A stretch of 64,000 nucleotides of DNA from Oreocharis arfaki (lineage: Eukaryota > Chordata > Aves > Passeriformes > Paramythiidae), in NCBI GenBank assembly GCA_013398015.1, contig VZRR01002787.1:1-64000 (forward strand), in the 5' to 3' direction. The notes below the pieces were generated by a model. It searched no databases. It saw only the letters and a program-made list of their open reading frames with translations, and had not been told where the DNA came from. The position numbers and the translations under genes are program-made. Below are positions 62,056 to 64,000 of this stretch, one piece after another; position 1 is the first letter of the stretch, and each line of letters begins with the position of its first letter.

Positions 62056-62623
62056 GGAGGGGGGGATTCTGCCCCTCTGCCCCGCTCTGCTGAGACCCCC
62101 CTGCAGGGCTGCATCCAGCCCTGGGCCCAGCACAGGAAGGACAGGGAGCTGCTGGAGCCAGTCCAGAGCAGGGACACCAAGGGGAGCAGGGGGATGGAGC
62201 AGCTCTACTGTGAGGAAAGGCTGAGGGAATTGGGATTGTTCAGCCTGGAGAAGGGAAGGCTTTGGGGTGACCTCATTGCTGCTTTTTCAGTATTTAGAGG
62301 GGGCTTAATAAGAAAGATAGGGGCAGACTTTTAGCACGACCTGTAGCAATAGCACAGGGGGTAATGGATTTAAGCTAAAAGAGGGTCAATTTAGATTAGA
62401 TAAAAGGAAGAAGTATTTCACAGGGAGGGTGTTTCACATAGGAATAGGCTGCCCGAAGAGGTGGTGGATGCCCCACCCTCAGAAACATTCAAGGTCAGGT
62501 TGGATGGGGCTCTGAGCAAACTGATCTGGTTGAAGATGTCGCTGCTCATTGCAGGGAGGTTGGGCTGGATGACCTTTAAAGGTGCCTCCCACTCCAAATT
62601 ATTCAATGAGTCTGTGACTCCAC
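62056..62623 (+). mobile_element. CR1 retroposon, longest copy in the window
   Basis: GATTCTGCCCCTCTGCCCCG, then CTGCATCCAGCCCTGGGCCC, GGCTGAGGGAATTGGGATTG, TTCAGCCTGGAGAAGGGAAG, TTTAGATTAGATAAAAGGAA, GATGCCCCACCCTCAGAAAC and GGTTGGGCTGGATGACCTTT, ending near ATTCAATGAGTCTGTGAC. This is the complete order of the CR1 3' portion, about 570 bp, lacking the upstream polymerase. It shows moderate divergence. Confidence 0.95.
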
Positions 62624-64000
62624 ATCTCTGCCTGGGCGCTGCCAGCGGCTGTGGCTGTGTGGGAGCTCCAGCACAAACATGCATCTGCATTCTGTGAGCT
62701 CGTTATCCCGTTGGGCTGCCGAGCACCTCTCCCTCCCCACCTCCTCTTCCCCACACTGGTGTTTACTCCAGCTGCAGCAGAACTGCACGACCACACTGGG
62801 CTGGGCTGGACGGGGACAAATCCCGGCACCGGCAGGGCTGAGGACCTCCTGAGGTGAAGGACCACCCCTCTCATTGCTCCCTGAGGACAGCACTGGACGC
62901 TGCTGGTGTCCAGCTCGCAGCTGTTTTCCCTCAGCTCAGCTCTGGTTACTGCCCAAGAGCTCCACTTCATCCTCGCAGCTTCCAAGTCCTTCAGCTGCTT
63001 CTCCTGTTTGTACTGAGGGACGAGGGAAGGGACCACGGCCTAAACTGTGTGTTCCCACTCCAAGGGACAAACAAGGAGAGCATCATTGCGTTTACTTGGC
63101 TTGCATTTCATGAAATAATTAAAAAAATATCTTTAGTTTTGGAGAACCTGGGTGGTAATCCTAAACACGGGGGTTCAGATGTCACACTGCTGGGACACTG
63201 CTGCAGCTGGCTCGGTGCAGCTTAAGCTCAGGGCGCTTTCGACCACAGAGAGCTCTTTGGAAAGTGGGGATGGCTTTTCCACCCCGTCCCCGTTTGAATT
63301 TGTTCATGAAGTTCAAAAGGAAACGGTGCCTCTGGGCTCCCAATAGATAAGTCTAAGATAATGAATATACCGAAAAAAAAAAGCAGTACTGATGGAATTA
63401 TTGCTCATACACACAAAAATCCCTGTTATAATGCAATCCAGAAATTACATGATAATTTAATTTATTTTAAAAAGTTACATTTCCTTTATCCTACCTTGCC
63501 AAGTGATGCTCTGTTATGAAGAAGTTTCCTGCTCTTGCCTGTCCTTTCTAGCTGCCTGCTCATGTCCCAGGTGTCACAGCTCTACATTTCTTCCCAGCTC
63601 TGCATGAAGCAACACCACAACTGCACAGAGCAACAGCTTTCTATAAGCCCTTTACTCTCCTGCTGGGAGTTCCCAGCATGGGACACTGCAGGAGGCCTGA
63701 TCCTGAGGCTTTCAGTGGGAGTCATGGGCTTGACCAGCTGCCCATGGCCAGCCAACGTGACCACGAGCTTTGCCACACCCCTGGCGCTCAGTGGTCGGCA
63801 GCACGGCGTGCTCTGTGCCCTGCTGTCTCTTCACGTGTGCCCCTGGGCCTGCCATGATGTGCCCTGGTGCTGGGCACGCATCCTGTGCACGTGGACTTGC
63901 ACTCCAAACTTGGGCTTTTCTCCTCTGAGCGGAGCAGGCGCTGCAGCTCCTCCTCACTGTGCTCTCAGTGAGCTTCGGTCTCCGTGCTGGGGATCACCTC
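62624..64000. other. Intergenic, no gene seen
   Basis: No exon or RNA gene was recognised. AT-rich around 63.35-63.5 kb, mixed elsewhere. Confidence 0.5.

Noticed and set aside
61679..62180. Open frames over the CR1 copy at 62 kb
   Set aside because: They read antisense or out of frame through the CR1 3' region and flank and do not encode a known protein.
43400..64000. ITPR2 3' coding exons on the minus strand
   Set aside because: Expected by synteny and looked for by the conserved C-terminal EQRK and GFLG-type segments, but not found.
1..64000. CRISPR arrays, tRNA or rRNA genes, endogenous retrovirus genes
   Set aside because: No regularly spaced direct repeats, no complete tRNA cloverleaf and no retroviral motifs were seen.

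Overview
The window is vertebrate nuclear DNA, most likely from a bird. The support is 5'-truncated CR1 retroposon copies of the avian kind with short ATTCT-type tails, older MIR/CR1-L3-like fossils, widely spaced exons with GT-AG introns, CpG islands, and one protein gene that can be assembled by homology. No bacterial, phage or CRISPR features are present.

The gene is sarcospan (SSPN) on the + strand: exon 1 at 25943-26266, exon 2 at 37407-37493 and exon 3 at 42379-42744. Both introns start with GT and end with AG, both junctions are phase 0, and the joined product is 258 residues. It has four membrane segments, a Lys-rich cytoplasmic N-terminus and a large Cys-containing loop between segments 3 and 4, as expected for this tetraspan protein of the muscle dystrophin-glycoprotein complex. 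Its CpG-rich promoter region lies at about 25380-25942, and a usable polyadenylation signal follows the stop codon at 43365.

Layout: 1-800 is a CpG island with two CACGTG E-boxes; 800-25380 is intergenic DNA with CR1, MIR-like and palindromic repeat fossils, including a recognisable CR1 reverse-transcriptase remnant at 18.4-18.8 kb; 25.4-43.4 kb is SSPN; 43.4-64 kb is intergenic, with a second CpG island at 46.38-47.35 kb that contains a 21-N gap, and two CR1 copies near 58 and 62 kb. In amniotes SSPN usually lies between BHLHE41 and ITPR2. No coding exon of either was recognised here, so both probably lie outside the window.

Points worth a second look: a near-perfect 253-268 bp tandem duplication around a single N in intron 1 that looks like an assembly (haplotype) artefact; an intron-1 ORF with a hydrophobic segment and an in-phase splice donor that could in principle be an alternative SSPN first exon; CpG-rich patches without an assigned gene; and many remnants of old palindromic amniote repeats. 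I found no convincing undescribed multi-gene system.
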